In this document: in pieces, positions 1 to 9,816 of the stretch
How positions within the stretch are numbered: position 1 is the stretch's first letter
Layout of the letters: every line of letters starts with the position of its first letter
DNA from: Trichomonas vaginalis G3
Lineage: Eukaryota; Parabasalia; Trichomonadida; Trichomonadidae
NCBI RefSeq assembly: GCF_026262505.1
Contig: NC_067204.1
Location: 1,831,797 to 1,895,796 of the forward strand
DNA: 64,000 nt
Direction of reading: 5' to 3'
The notes under the pieces: generated by a model
Databases searched by the model: none
Seen by the model: only the letters and a program-made list of their open reading frames with translations
Told to the model about the DNA's origin: nothing
Translations under genes and position numbers: made by a program

Positions 1-22
1 TGCCGCTTTGCGTCTTTATGAC
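1..22. repeat. Truncated GC-rich double-hairpin element
   Basis: The first bases match the reverse complement of 62421-62441, where a CGCAAAGCG hairpin is followed by GGACGAAGTCC. Here only the first hairpin is inside the window. Confidence 0.6.
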
Positions 23-94
23 AAAAATAAATGGTACCATTAATGATATCACGACTGTTCTCATTCATGTCTGATTTACATCTAATGAAAAAGT

Positions 95-1180
95 TTAGAA
101 GAATTTTCTTATTCTTTCTGGCTTATTTTTGTCTTTCCAGTACTCCCGCTCTAATGGTCCCAGATGTGTTGACTTTGACTCTCTCAAGTTCTTAGATGGT
201 ATAACATCTTCAACGCCTCCTTCATATCTTACTTTATAAGTGTCATCGTTTATGTTGTAGCCAAGTATTTCAATAACCACTCCTCGCTTTGCTTCGTCAA
301 TGGTTTCAGCAAGTTTGCCATTACTACTTTCGACTAATTTGTGACGAGGGTAAAACGCAATAGAGTCGTCAGCAGCTTTTATAAGATATCCATTACCTTG
401 CGTAGAGTCTACGATATAATAGTTTCTACTTAACCTTAAACGTTTCTTTGTCAACGGTTTGTCGTCAAGAACTACACGAACTTTTGTACCAGGAATGAGG
501 GTAAATTGTGTTGAATTTCTGATATTTTGTGTTTGACTTCGTTTCTTTTGTATATACTTTTCTTCTTGTTGTTGTGTCATTGAATTTGGTGTATGCCCTG
601 TTGTAGAATGTGTTGAGGAATTGTAAACTTCGATGAAATGTTTCATTGTTTCTTCGGTAAAGTCTCGCTCTTGGTTTAAATCTCTGAGCGTTCTTATGAA
701 GCGGTTTATGATACCGAGTATGTTATGGTTATGGTCTTCAGTAGTGTAGTGAGTTATGTTATGCTTAATGAGAAAATCTGTGATTTCATTGCTGAGGTAT
801 GCACTGTCTTGGTCTGATGTTAAAGTACTTGGGCTATGTTCTGCTACAAACTTTTGTAAAACTCTTAACACTTCACGAGTTCCTTTATTCCTCATTGGAT
901 ATGCATATGCTTTGCGAGTGTTAACATTAATGAAGATGAGGAATGGTTTATGTCCTCCTTTTCTGCTTTGAATGAGAGTGTCAAATTGGTATGCGTCAGG
1001 AGCGTTGGAGTAAATTGGTAAAAAGTAGTCGTAAGGGTTTATTTTTGTTTGATGTACAACATTTTTGTCAAAGAACCTTTTCACTTCAGCTCTGTTAGTA
1101 AATCCCCAACTCTTTGCAGCTTCATTGAATTTCTTAAATGACCTCCATGGATGTTGTTCGAATACTTCTTTCAAGCTCAT
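95..1180 (-). CDS. Maverick retroviral-type (rve) integrase
   Basis: 361 aa. An N-terminal helical region (1-45) is followed by an RNase H-like integrase core and a C-terminal small beta-barrel or chromodomain-like segment near residues 298-335. The core shows a first Asp in the YQFD motif (D67) and a second in TSD (D123). The residue 36 positions after D123, where the D,D35E family has the catalytic Glu, is Asn159 in GIINRF. In Mavericks this enzyme integrates the element and gives short target duplications. It is the last gene of a same-strand pair, 40 bp downstream of the fibre gene. The copy at 61261-62346 is nearly identical and also has Asn159. Reading frame intact; catalytic competence uncertain. 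Confidence 0.92.
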   Translation of the reverse strand: MSLKEVFEQHPWRSFKKFNEAAKSWGFTNRAEVKRFFDKNVVHQTKINPYDYFLPIYSNAPDAYQFDTLIQSRKGGHKPFLIFINVNTRKAYAYPMRNKGTREVLRVLQKFVAEHSPSTLTSDQDSAYLSNEITDFLIKHNITHYTTEDHNHNILGIINRFIRTLRDLNQERDFTEETMKHFIEVYNSSTHSTTGHTPNSMTQQQEEKYIQKKRSQTQNIRNSTQFTLIPGTKVRVVLDDKPLTKKRLRLSRNYYIVDSTQGNGYLIKAADDSIAFYPRHKLVESSNGKLAETIDEAKRGVVIEILGYNINDDTYKVRYEGGVEDVIPSKNLRESKSTHLGPLEREYWKDKNKPERIRKFF

Positions 1181-1220
1181 TTATGTAAAGTTAAAGATTT
1201 TATTCTAGGCTAAAGCGCGT

Positions 1221-4200
1221 TCATTGAACGCGGTACCATGCGAATATAGTCACAAAGGGTGGCATATAATCTGCACCCGAGCCTGTTGGATTTGTTGTGA
1301 AAGTGTGTGAATGATTTCCTGCGGTTCCACAGAAAATACCTGCGCTTGAATCTACTGGGTCACTTGAAATATCATATCTATGCATTCCCTGTCTATCCGA
1401 ACCTGCTGCAAGATTTGTATAACCTCTTTTTGTTATTGAATGTGAATGACTACCTGTTGTGTTTGTAGTTCCTGTATGAGTGTGCGGTGGAAGGTTTGCT
1501 TCTTTAATTTTCTTCGAACCTCCTGTTTGCTTTGAATATCTAGCACAGTATAAGAATTTATCTACAATCTGCTTCCACGTACCAAAACCTAAAACTGTTT
1601 CTGGATTTGTTGAGTTCATTGACGTATAAATAGAACCAACAGGATATAATGTTTGAAGAATCTGAGCCTTCATTGTTTGAAGTTCATGTTTAACGTTTAT
1701 AACTTTATTGCCATCTTCAATATTTATATTGTTTGTTATTAAACCGTTAGGAAAAGTAGGAGGATAAATTCTTTGTTCTTGTACAGTTGCACCGTTTCTT
1801 CCTGTTTTTGTTACTATTTCGATGCATGCTTTAATTTCTTTAATCTTGATTGTTTGAAATTCTTCATGTGTATGGTTCTTGTCGGCTTTTCCATTAAGCG
1901 CAGCATTTACTTCCGACTTCTTTGCATAATTTTCATCTACATAAGTTTTGTCGGCTTTCTTATCTAACATTGCTGGTAGTTCATATGCTTCAAAGTTTCT
2001 GGCATGATCTTCGATATTCCTGCAACTGTTATCTAAATTGTTTAGTGTATCTTTTACGCTTGTACTCGGATTCTCTAAAGGTGCACTTGAACCCAAATCA
2101 TAGTTCAATATTATGTCGTCTGCTCTAACAGTAGTGAAGGATTTATGTGTATGTTCTTTATCTGCTTTTTTATCTAACATTGCTGGTAGTTCATGTGTTT
2201 CAAAGTTTCTGACATGACCTTCAATGTTCATACATTTACTATTTAAGGAGTTTAGTGTATCTTTTACGCTTGTACTTGGATTCTCTAAAGGTGCACGTGA
2301 ACCAAGGGTATAGTTCAATATTATGTCGTCTGCTCTAACAGTAGTGAAGGATTTATGTGTATGGTTCTTGTCGGCTTTACTGTCTAATGTAGCTTGAAGT
2401 TCATTTATATCGGAGATATTGTGTTTATGAGATTTCAAAACTTTGTTCGTTGCGTCAAGTTCATCTTTGTCAGCTTTACTTTTAATAGCATCTTCAAACG
2501 TTATTTTTGCCTTAACTCTCAAAGTAAATCTTGGTTCAACTAATACACCGTTAATATTGAAAGTAGAGGCATAAATTTCACCGGTATAACCAAATGCTTC
2601 TGGTGCTTTAGCTACATCATACTGTACAGTACACCTTATGTCATAACCTTTAGCACGAATGTATTTATATCTTCTTTAATTAACATTTTTTGTCTTCGCT
2701 TCATCACTTCGTGTTAAATATCCATGGTAGTCCGTTATAATCTGTTCGTCTGAAGTTATATAATGAACGTGGTTCTTGACTTTATCACTCAGAGCTAAAA
2801 GCTCATTTTTGTCTGCTTTTTCGGCTAATTTCTCATTAACATCATTCACTTCTAATTCAACTCTTCCGCCAGAACTCTTATTATCATTAATCTTTTTCAT
2901 TAATTCGGTAATTACGTCATAAAGACTATATTCTGTTTTCGGTTTTGTAAATAATGAGTCAAAATTTCTTTTCATCATTACATCGCTGACATTAATGATA
3001 TCACCAATTCCTTTTTCATTTATTCTCTTCATTAATTCTGCAATAATGACGAATATATAATCTGTTAATTTATTCTCTTCATCGAGGGTTATAGAATGTT
3101 TTGAAATTGAATCATTAACTCCTCTAAATAAATCAATAACTTCAGGATACACGTTTTTAATGTCTCGAATAACCCGACCAGTATCCTGTTGTTCATGTTC
3201 TTCGTTCCCGTCGTTACGTGGTTTTATATCTCTAACCATCATCAACGCAGCCATAACCGGAGGGTTTGTTGCTATCTGTTCGAAAATCCGTCCGTTATGT
3301 ACGGTATATCTAAATAATTTCTTTGTGTTTGTTAAAACATTTGAAACAAGTCTTTTAAAACCATCTACAAAATTTCCTGTTTCACCTAATGTTCTTGCAG
3401 CATTTACAAGCTCACCCATTCCCGCTTTTGACCCCAAAAACGTCCATATTGCATTTATTTCACTCTGTATAGTTGTCCATTCAGCGAAACTAACACCCGC
3501 ATTCGCTAAGCTGAAAATGAAATTCAGTGGATCGAACTTAATTCCACCTTCTTTTTCAATTTCAACGAACTCACTAACATGAGATTTTAAGTATTCTTTC
3601 GTTAAAATTGTTTTCCCCGATGTTATGTCATTAACGAAACTATCACCGTCAAAAGTTAACGAATTCAATTTCGTCGTTGATGCTTTTATTTCATACACCG
3701 CTTTATCGATAGTTTTTGGCTCACCTTCTTTAGAAGCATATGAAACATTAATGAATGAATTATATGTATTCGTGAATGAATTAAAATCAATGATTTTCAT
3801 TAATGACGCCTTTAATGATTCATTTACTGTCGAATCCCTTAAAGTAATTAATGAACTGTCATTTATGAAAGGTACACTGCAAACCGTCGAGTTTGGATCA
3901 AATGCTGTAGTTGGTGCAGGAATATTAATGATATAAGTCATTAAATCATTAAGTGACGTAAATAATGTTGTCGTTTTTGATTTAATTTCTTTAGCATCTG
4001 TTATATATGGTAATTTTATTTCTGTAGTTTCTGAATTAAAGATATTCGCTAAAATGTTTTGTAAACTGTTTTGAACAGCTGTGTAAACTGTTGAATCCGG
4101 AACTCTTACGATTTCACCGTCCTTAATAAAAGGCATTGCACATGGTGTAGTGCTTGGGTCAAATCTTTTTGGGTTATGATTCAACATATATTCTAATGCT

Positions 4201-4439
4201 TCATAAACAGACCTATATACGGTTGTATTATCTTTTTCAATAATTTCACCGTCCTTTATAAACGGCATAGTACATGGAGTTAAAATAGGGTCAAACTTTT
4301 CATAGTCCTTCCATGTTATGTATTTCTCAGTATTTCCATCAGTGATAACAATATATTTGTCAGTAAGTGTGAGAGAGTATTGACCAAAATATAAACGTTT
4401 AGCTCTGTCAGCTTCATACGCATATGCAGCTATACTCAT
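1221..4439 (-). pseudogene. Tail-fibre-like protein, 1,072 codons interrupted by one in-frame TAA
   Basis: One reading frame from ATG 4437-4439 to 1221, interrupted by TAA at 2676-2678. The right copy has GAA at this site, so a single G-to-T change explains it. Order: an N-terminal segment starting MSIAAYAYE; about four repeats of the type FDP-x-T-x-PFI-x-DG-x-STV (near residues 49-212); predicted helical linkers; repeats of the type KADKNHTH; then a C-terminal domain with YPVGSIY, FGTWKQI, paired HTH/HSH motifs and MPPF followed by FAWYRVQ. That C-terminal layout is the one seen in phage gp10/gp12-like fibre tips. Inferred role: trimeric attachment fibre of the Maverick particle. Readthrough cannot be excluded; otherwise it makes a 587 aa product without the tip. 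Confidence 0.8.
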
Positions 4440-4456
4440 ATTTTAATGAGAATAAA
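4440..4456. promoter_or_regulatory. 17 bp divergent promoter between fibre and capsid-like genes
   Basis: The two ATGs point away from each other across 17 bp. TCAT-type initiator-like motifs lie within 10-25 bases of each ATG, partly inside the opposite gene: TCATTA upstream of the minus gene and TCATAT upstream of the plus gene. This fits the trichomonad initiator TCAYW, but the assignment is by pattern only. Confidence 0.45.
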
Positions 4457-5182
4457 ATGTTGTTCTATTTGCAAAGTACAGACCCAAACGAATACGGGAC
4501 AGTAAAGCTACAAACAAACTTAGGTCTACAGAATGAGGCGCTTGCATTCAGAATGGTTGACTTCAATACTATCGCTTCATTCGTTATAACAGATGAAACA
4601 GATTTCATGGAGATTGAAATAGATGGAAAGAAGCACGAAATAAGATTTCACAATAATGTAGAATATAAGATGGAAACATTAGCTGGAGTGTTAAATGCTC
4701 TCATAAATACTACAATAAACAAGGATAACGAAGAAAACTTAATGAATGTTAAACTTATTGCAAGAGTTTTGAAGTTCAGTTATGTGAAGGAGTTTAAGAT
4801 ACCAAGAATGAGTCATAGAGTACAACTTCTTTTGGGTGCATACCATATGACATTTCCTTTGAAAAGTGTTGACAAAACGATTGAGATGAAATCTGTTCCA
4901 TACGTATGTTATGGTAATTGTTTATACATTGAGTCTAAAATAGCTAATGTCACAGGTATTTCAGGAGTTAATAGTAAAGGTTCAGTAGAATATAAATCCT
5001 TCTGTTATGCAGTCAATTCAATGTTCATTCCAAACGTTCCTGTCATAGCAACTCATTTAGGTAAATGGGTTCGCATTAGTCCTCATAATTTGAAAGACAT
5101 GCAATTCAGACTTGTTGACTTTCAAGGAGAGCCTGTAGAACTGAAGGCACCAGTGCGAATGACTGTTGAAGTTGACTTTTAG
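4457..5182 (+). CDS. Putative Maverick minor capsid (penton-like) protein
   Basis: 241 aa, start chosen at ATG 4457 because the right copy begins there. The C-terminal part has the sequence pattern NLKDMQFRLVDFQGEPVEL followed by an alternating beta-strand end, which resembles the C-terminus of the single jelly-roll minor capsid protein of Polintons. That is recognition by pattern, not a search. Neighbours are the fibre gene (divergent) and an 80 aa gene 10 bp downstream. Residues near 50-110 differ strongly from the right copy while both flanks are almost identical. Alternative: another virion structural protein. Confidence 0.55.
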   Translation: MLFYLQSTDPNEYGTVKLQTNLGLQNEALAFRMVDFNTIASFVITDETDFMEIEIDGKKHEIRFHNNVEYKMETLAGVLNALINTTINKDNEENLMNVKLIARVLKFSYVKEFKIPRMSHRVQLLLGAYHMTFPLKSVDKTIEMKSVPYVCYGNCLYIESKIANVTGISGVNSKGSVEYKSFCYAVNSMFIPNVPVIATHLGKWVRISPHNLKDMQFRLVDFQGEPVELKAPVRMTVEVDF

Positions 5183-5192
5183 AAAATATTAA

Positions 5193-5435
5193 ATGCAACA
5201 GCTTACAAGAGAACTCAGAGCTAAAAATATAAAGTATGAATGTTATGTATTAGGTCATGAACTTTGGTTGTTGCTGTTTGATGAAACAAATGAATTAGTT
5301 ATGTCAGTCAAGAGAACAGAAAAATATTGTGTTAGTGAAAACTGCACCAAGTCAATAAGATTAGGTTTGCATTATGAAGATGAGTTCGATACTGTTGAAG
5401 AAGTTTTGGATAGATATTACAAATTGCTAACTTGA
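5193..5435 (+). CDS. Small conserved Maverick protein, unknown function
   Basis: 80 aa, starting MQQLTREL and ending with an acidic, helix-prone stretch. The protein sequence is identical in the right copy (56634-56876), while neighbouring genes have acquired indels, which argues it is a real gene. It starts 10 bp after the capsid-like gene stop, within ATATTAAATG, so the two are probably expressed side by side. No motif recognised. Confidence 0.6.
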   Translation: MQQLTRELRAKNIKYECYVLGHELWLLLFDETNELVMSVKRTEKYCVSENCTKSIRLGLHYEDEFDTVEEVLDRYYKLLT

Positions 5436-5444
5436 AATTTTTTT

Positions 5445-5494
5445 GACTGACGGCGCAAAGCGCCAAGATGGGCTCAAAGAGCCCTCCTGACTGC
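5445..5494. repeat. GC-rich double-hairpin element between convergent genes
   Basis: Two perfect mini-hairpins, GGCGCAAAGCGCC (5452-5464) and GGGCTCAAAGAGCCC (5470-5484), enclosed by GACTGAC and CTGACTGC. It fills the 60 bp gap between two convergent stop codons. The right-copy equivalent keeps the architecture but has a different second stem. Confidence 0.7.
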
Positions 5495-5495
5495 T

Positions 5496-6110
5496 TTAAT
5501 TTACTAAAACATATTTCAAACAAAGCTTATATTCTGTTGAAAGTTTTGTATATTCATTCGAATATTTATACTTAAACTCAACTCCTGTAGTTCCTGGTGT
5601 TTCAATGATGCGGATGTTACCTATTTTCATGAATAGTGGAGTTTGACCACAGCATTCGATTTTAGGGTCGAGATAGTCAATGACACATTGTTTCCCTGTT
5701 ATTCGTGATATAACATTTTCAAGGTCCTCCTTTGTTAGAATTATTTGGTTCTTACTTATAAGATTTGTCAAAAGCTTCTTATCGTCTTTGAGTAAAATTG
5801 TTTGGTATAACTGAAGAAGGTAATGGTCTACGTTATCTGAAGGATTTGTTTGAACATTTGTGTAAGGATTGTCGTTGGCTTCTCTTGAAAGAATTTGGTC
5901 CAGTGGTGGATACTCTAACTTAACATCTGATGTAGCGTTAGCGTTTGAAGCTGAGTTTAAATTCACGGATTTCAGCTCTGGTTCTGGTTCTTTCAAACAC
6001 TCCGAACTATAGTTCTTTATGACAATATTGTTTGTCGTTCGTGAGTCAACATTTGATGTTGGTTCAATTGGAACATTAACGGCACCAGCTAAGATGGATT
6101 TGCTTCTCAT
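5496..6110 (-). CDS. Maverick protein of unknown function (left copy)
   Basis: 204 aa. The N-terminal half is polar and low in predicted structure (residues ~1-85, rich in N, S, P and E). The C-terminal half is more ordered, with several Cys including ECCGQTP. It lacks the 9-residue insertion found in the right copy at 55940-56581. No family recognised. Convergent with the 80 aa gene and divergent from the 133 aa gene. Confidence 0.65.
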   Translation of the reverse strand: MRSKSILAGAVNVPIEPTSNVDSRTTNNIVIKNYSSECLKEPEPELKSVNLNSASNANATSDVKLEYPPLDQILSREANDNPYTNVQTNPSDNVDHYLLQLYQTILLKDDKKLLTNLISKNQIILTKEDLENVISRITGKQCVIDYLDPKIECCGQTPLFMKIGNIRIIETPGTTGVEFKYKYSNEYTKLSTEYKLCLKYVLVN

Positions 6111-6135
6111 TTCATATAGAATAAAAACCTTTTAT
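6111..6135. promoter_or_regulatory. 25 bp divergent promoter
   Basis: The ATGs of the 204 aa and 133 aa genes are separated by 25 bp. TCATTTCATA at the boundary gives initiator-like TCATT and TCATA on the plus strand. Maintained in the right copy at 55915-55939. Confidence 0.4.
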
Positions 6136-6537
6136 ATGTATGAAATGAACAATATACTCGACAAGGGTTTGAATGTAAAGCTAACGAATGAAAATATTGT
6201 TGAATTCACTGAGACAGGTGCTGTGTATAAAGATGTAGAACTACTGAACAAAAGAGCTAAGGGAAGAAGCAGGAACATGAACAAAGGGTGGAAGCCTATA
6301 AAAATTTATGTCAACGATGGCTCAGGAGGTTCAAACATAAAGTATGCAGAAAGTTATAGAGTTTATGCTCTCAAAGGTGAAAAGCCTTCATTTAAGAACA
6401 GCTATTCTAACGCATATCCTCAAAAGCTAACGGATGGGGAAGTGGATGATATGAATGACAGCAAAAATATTAACAGAAATGGCGACAGAGATGCATGGAA
6501 TTTGTTTACCATCAGTCAATTGAAGGTTAAACTTTAA
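6136..6537 (+). CDS. Small Maverick protein, unknown function (left copy)
   Basis: 133 aa from ATG 6136 (MYEMNN). An upstream in-frame ATG at 6019 lies inside the opposite gene and is unlikely to be used. The protein is basic in the middle (KGRSRNMNKGWK) and Asn/Asp-rich near the end. The right copy is 55513-55914 with few changes. Its stop overlaps the ATPase stop on the other strand. No family recognised. Confidence 0.6.
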   Translation: MYEMNNILDKGLNVKLTNENIVEFTETGAVYKDVELLNKRAKGRSRNMNKGWKPIKIYVNDGSGGSNIKYAESYRVYALKGEKPSFKNSYSNAYPQKLTDGEVDDMNDSKNINRNGDRDAWNLFTISQLKVKL

Positions 6538-6538
6538 A
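6533..6538. terminator. Shared palindromic stop and poly(A)-type signal TTTAAA
   Basis: TTTAAA supplies a TAA stop within TAAA on both strands, for the 133 aa gene and the ATPase gene. UAAA overlapping the stop codon is the known trichomonad polyadenylation signal; use here is inferred. Confidence 0.5.
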
Positions 6539-7420
6539 ACAATGTTGGTCGTTCCCATGGAATATTTTTGACTTTAATGGTATTAGTCATGATATGAATC
6601 TCAAGGTATGAACGAGGAGAGATGAGAGACTTATATGCTTCCCAAATTTCATCAAAAGGTAATGTTATACCTGACTGTTTCCAAATGAGTTCAATGTCAT
6701 AGCGTGAGAAACCTTGAAAGATAACGAAGTCAGTTATGAGACGTTTTATGTTTAAAGCTAAAAACCTCCATGTTTGCATAAGTATTGCTACAGTTAAGTG
6801 GTAATGTCTGACTTTAGTAATGATGTTAGCTAATGGTGAGTCTGGTTTTGACACTAAACCTTTACCAGCGAAGTCGTCGCAAACGAGCAGAGTGTTTGAA
6901 GGATATTTTTTGAAGGGGTATTTTGAAAGTTTTGACAGAATGTAGTTTGTAAGTCGTTTCATATCGTAAACTCCTGAGTATTGACGTAAGTGGTGTTTGT
7001 CAACAATTCTTTCCATCTCCTCAGAAGTCTTTTGCATTCCTGACTGTATAAATTCAACGATGGCATAATATTTCCTCTTACGTCGAATGTAACGTTGAAG
7101 AAATTCAATGAGTTCACTGTCTGGAACTTTAACGACAGAGGCTTGAACTTTTGACATAAATGTTTTCGCTGTTGAGTCCATAGAGTCTGAAGTTGCTGAT
7201 ATAATGATTTGGTCATAGTAGAGTCGTTTCCTAAACGCTCTGTTATGAGTATATGACGAATTAAATTAAATGTCTTACCTGAACCCATCTTTCCACAATA
7301 GAAATACACACCATTTGAACAGAATTCATAATCTTTGCTGAAAGGAAGAATAAGAGAAGAGTTAAGTTTGTCTGTAGTTTCATTCATGTCTTCATCTACG
7401 TCATGTATTAAATGCTTCAT
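6534..7420 (-). pseudogene. Packaging ATPase (A32/FtsK-like), frameshifted
   Basis: The left copy of the ATPase has lost one T in the run after GND near 7211, so the frame that starts at 7420 reads MTKSLYQQ instead of continuing into the Walker B half; the rest is open from 7181 in another frame. All other motifs are retained in two frames: P-loop GKMGSGKT and NTLLVCDD. Compare the intact copy at 54629-55516. A base-calling error in the assembly is an alternative. Confidence 0.85.
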
Positions 7421-7437
7421 TTTATCTCCATTAAAAA
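7421..7437. promoter_or_regulatory. 17 bp divergent promoter, ATPase and capsid-like gene
   Basis: Only 17 bp separate the two ATGs. TCATTTTATCTCC precedes the plus-strand ATG, giving an initiator-like TCATT about 20 bases upstream. The arrangement is the same, at 16 bp, in the right copy. Confidence 0.4.
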
Positions 7438-8319
7438 TGCAAGTCAGAAATATTCAGAACATAGCACCGAGTCTAACTGACAAGAGTATAAAGATATACT
7501 ATGAACATGTTATGATGAAACCAACCAAAATTCAAGAAAGTCAGTATACTTATGAATATCCAAGACACTGGGTAGAGTATGTAGGAGGTGAGAAAGCTAT
7601 TGAAATCAGACAGGTTCGAAGTATTCCAGCAGGAAGAACAATATTATTGAAGAACTTTAATGTTTTGAGATATAATGATGAAACAAAGAAGCAAGATAGT
7701 TTCCCTGTTGCTGTGTATGTGAACTTAGATACAGGAGATGACATGAAAGTTTTTAATACAAAGCTTCAAACGGTAGTGAGAGAACAACTGACTGCGGAAG
7801 GACATCCATTACCTTCAGAAGTTACCATAGCATATAATTTTTGAAACAAACTCAATAGATTTAAAGTCATCTCTGCAAAGAAGTCAGGTTTTACATTTAA
7901 TGAAGCAGATGTATATTCGAATGAAAACTTCAAAAGCTATTGCATGGTTAGATAATGACGATTGCTTTAAGAAAATCTTTAAATACAGTGACTCAACGAT
8001 GTCAATAGATGACCTTCGTGGAATGTTACCATCGACGTTTACAGTTGAAGGTTCAGCAGGATTGCTTACAAGATTGTCAATTGGTGGCATTTGGTCTCGT
8101 GAGAACATTGTTATAAAATCCAGTATAAGTGAATTTGCTGAAGAATCTATATTATGTCTTTCAAACTACATGTATTCGCCGCCGAAGCATTATAGTATAA
8201 CAAACTTTGTCAGTAAGTTTAACATAAGACTTGTCGAACCTTCTTCAATGAAAGATGTTGTGCTACCTAAAGATGGAAAGGATGGACTCATTATTGAGAT
8301 GATTTTAATAGCATATTAA
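7438..8319 (+). pseudogene. Capsid-like Maverick protein, frameshifted
   Basis: The homologous ORF at 53731-54612 is open for 293 aa. Here three single-base homopolymer differences (near 7840, 7862 and 7932) disrupt the frame, leaving open stretches 7438-7844 and 7900-8319. The start is ATG 7438 (MQVRNIQN). See the intact copy for domain comments. Confidence 0.8.
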
Positions 8320-8543
8320 ATGAGCTTGTTTCTTGAAGTCATTCATGATGAAATAACTGTTGTAGAAGATGTTAGCAATTGTTCAGACATTTTGAAGCGT
8401 ATAGATGATATAAGAATAAGTTAGATAGACCGCAAAGCGGTGAGGGCGAAGCCCGTGAGAACACTTATGTTTCATTGACTTTCTCCAGTAACGAGAACTT
8501 TTATGAGATAATATTGAAGAGAGATGATTTTAATATGGTGTAA
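8320..8543 (+). pseudogene. Small Maverick gene, frameshifted by one base
   Basis: Starts at ATG 8320 directly after the previous TAA. A one-base loss near 8415 relative to 53506-53730 brings an early TAG. The frame would otherwise run to TAA 8541-8543, which abuts the next ATG. A GC-rich double hairpin lies inside it. Confidence 0.7.
8428..8459. repeat. GC-rich double-hairpin element inside a coding frame
   Basis: CCGCAAAGCGG and GGGCGAAGCCC separated by TGA and followed by CGTGAG. The same element is present at 53590-53621, where it encodes residues near DRPQSGEGEARE. Confidence 0.7.
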
Positions 8544-9070
8544 ATGGTAGCTTGGGCAGCTTTAGGCGCAATGGGAACAAAAGCATTAGCATTTGGAGCA
8601 AAAGCACTTGGAGCTTATGACGCAGTAAATAAAATGAGTGGAGGAAGGGTTTCGAAGACATTAGACGCAAATAAAGGAAAGATTGGAGGCTGGGTTGCAA
8701 AGAAGTTAAGATTAAATAAAATAGGGCTCATAAATAAAGCATCCAATTTGGTTGCGACTGAGTCAGAAAATGCTTTTAGAAAGGACGATGAGTTTGCAAA
8801 CACGCAAAAGACTTTAATGACCAGATGAAAGGTGAAACAATGCATTTAAATAGAGTCGATGGAACTAAAGAAAATGTTTCTTCTCCACCAGTAGTTCTTC
8901 CGTATGGTCCCTATGGAATGTATGGAAACCCTTACGAAAGACCATTTGACCCATTGACTGGTGGAAGTAACTGGTATCATTACGGCCGAAGAAGAAAGAC
9001 AGTCAAGTTGGAGACAGACGTGAAGAAAGCAACTAAAAAGAAACCAAGGAAGAGAGTTATAAAGCAATGA
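8544..9070 (+). pseudogene. Basic-tailed small virion-type protein, frameshifted
   Basis: Left copy of the 175 aa protein at 52978-53505. A run of four A has become three near 8800, so frames 8544-8828 and 8825-9070 are out of register. The N-terminal Ala/Gly-rich hydrophobic segment and the Lys/Arg-rich C-terminus are both still recognisable. Confidence 0.75.
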
Positions 9071-9078
9071 ATTCAACA

Positions 9079-9125
9079 GGGTGAAAAACAGGTGAAAAAA
9101 GAGGTGAGATCTCACCACTTCACCT
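9079..9125. repeat. GGTGA-rich palindrome cluster
   Basis: Copies of GGTGAAAAA lead into GGTGAGATCTCACC and then CTTCACCT, giving a nearly self-complementary block just past a gene end. Related blocks are at 52921-52970, 62471-62520, 63570-63620 and 63735-63792. Confidence 0.6.
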
Positions 9126-9250
9126 AAATTTATTTTTGTGCTATGTTTTTCATACGTGTGAGGGTGGTGATATTATTAATTTTTAAGTTTATTTTTATAT
9201 AAATGACAGAACAAAAATAAAGCATATCTACTCAACAGGAATGAGACCCT

Positions 9251-9677
9251 TTACTGACTATGTATTCGTTTAATGCTTGATGAACAATGGTACATATTAT
9301 CGTATGGGTATACACAACGTCTGTTTCCATCGTCGTCGTATATGTAGAGCTCAAATCCAGTCCAACCTTCTTTTGTACAATATGTAGCTTTATTTAAGTA
9401 TGCATTTATGTAGATAAGGCAATTTTCTTCATCGCTCCAGAAATAATTTTTGTTCTTTGTTGAAATAGTTTTCGTTCCTCTGCGACCATAAGGAATGTAT
9501 GCAATGAACTTTGCGTCATAAGGGATTGTAATATATTCAGGGTTTTCTTTAATCGTCAATGGGTCTGTCTTTGTTAAAATGCATGTTTCTCAGTTTACTT
9601 GAGTTTTGAATAGTTCACGGAAACGTTCTGGGAAAGAGTCATAGTAAATGTAGTCAGACAGTCTTTGTAATGAAATA
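9251..9677 (-). pseudogene. Remnant of an unrecognised Maverick-region gene
   Basis: The frame encodes a stretch with SDYIYYDSFPERFRELF, an in-frame TGA near 9592, then about 102 codons with GRRGTKTISTKN, SDEENC and ELYIYDDDGN. There is no ATG before the open part, so it is a fragment or pseudogene. It lies in a ~630 bp segment (9206-9837) that replaces the 5' part of the small acidic-protein gene found in the right copy. No family recognised. Confidence 0.5.
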
Positions 9678-9785
9678 AAATTTTTAAAAAAATAAAAATA
9701 AGGTTATTTTTATTTAGTGAGGACGGTAGGGAATTCGTTAGTGAAGTCATTAGTGAAGTCATTTATGTGTCAAAACCGCTAAGTG

Positions 9786-9816
9786 GTGTACGGAGGCGCG
9801 CAGTGCCACAGTACAC
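9786..9816. repeat. GC-rich palindrome resembling the Maverick tip hairpin
   Basis: GTGTAC and GTACAC enclose GGAGGCGCGCAGTGCC, the same core found at the tip (10138-10170). It sits at the inner edge of the replaced segment and may mark an old recombination or insertion end. Confidence 0.55.

Noticed and set aside
3160-3936. Plus-strand ORFs of 140 and 103 codons opposite the fibre gene
   Set aside because: Antisense shadows of a repetitive, Ser/Thr/Lys-rich coding region with no counterpart motif.
6019-6136. Upstream extension of the 133 aa gene to ATG 6019
   Set aside because: It overlaps the opposite gene completely and its bases mirror that gene; ATG 6136 follows the divergent promoter in both copies.
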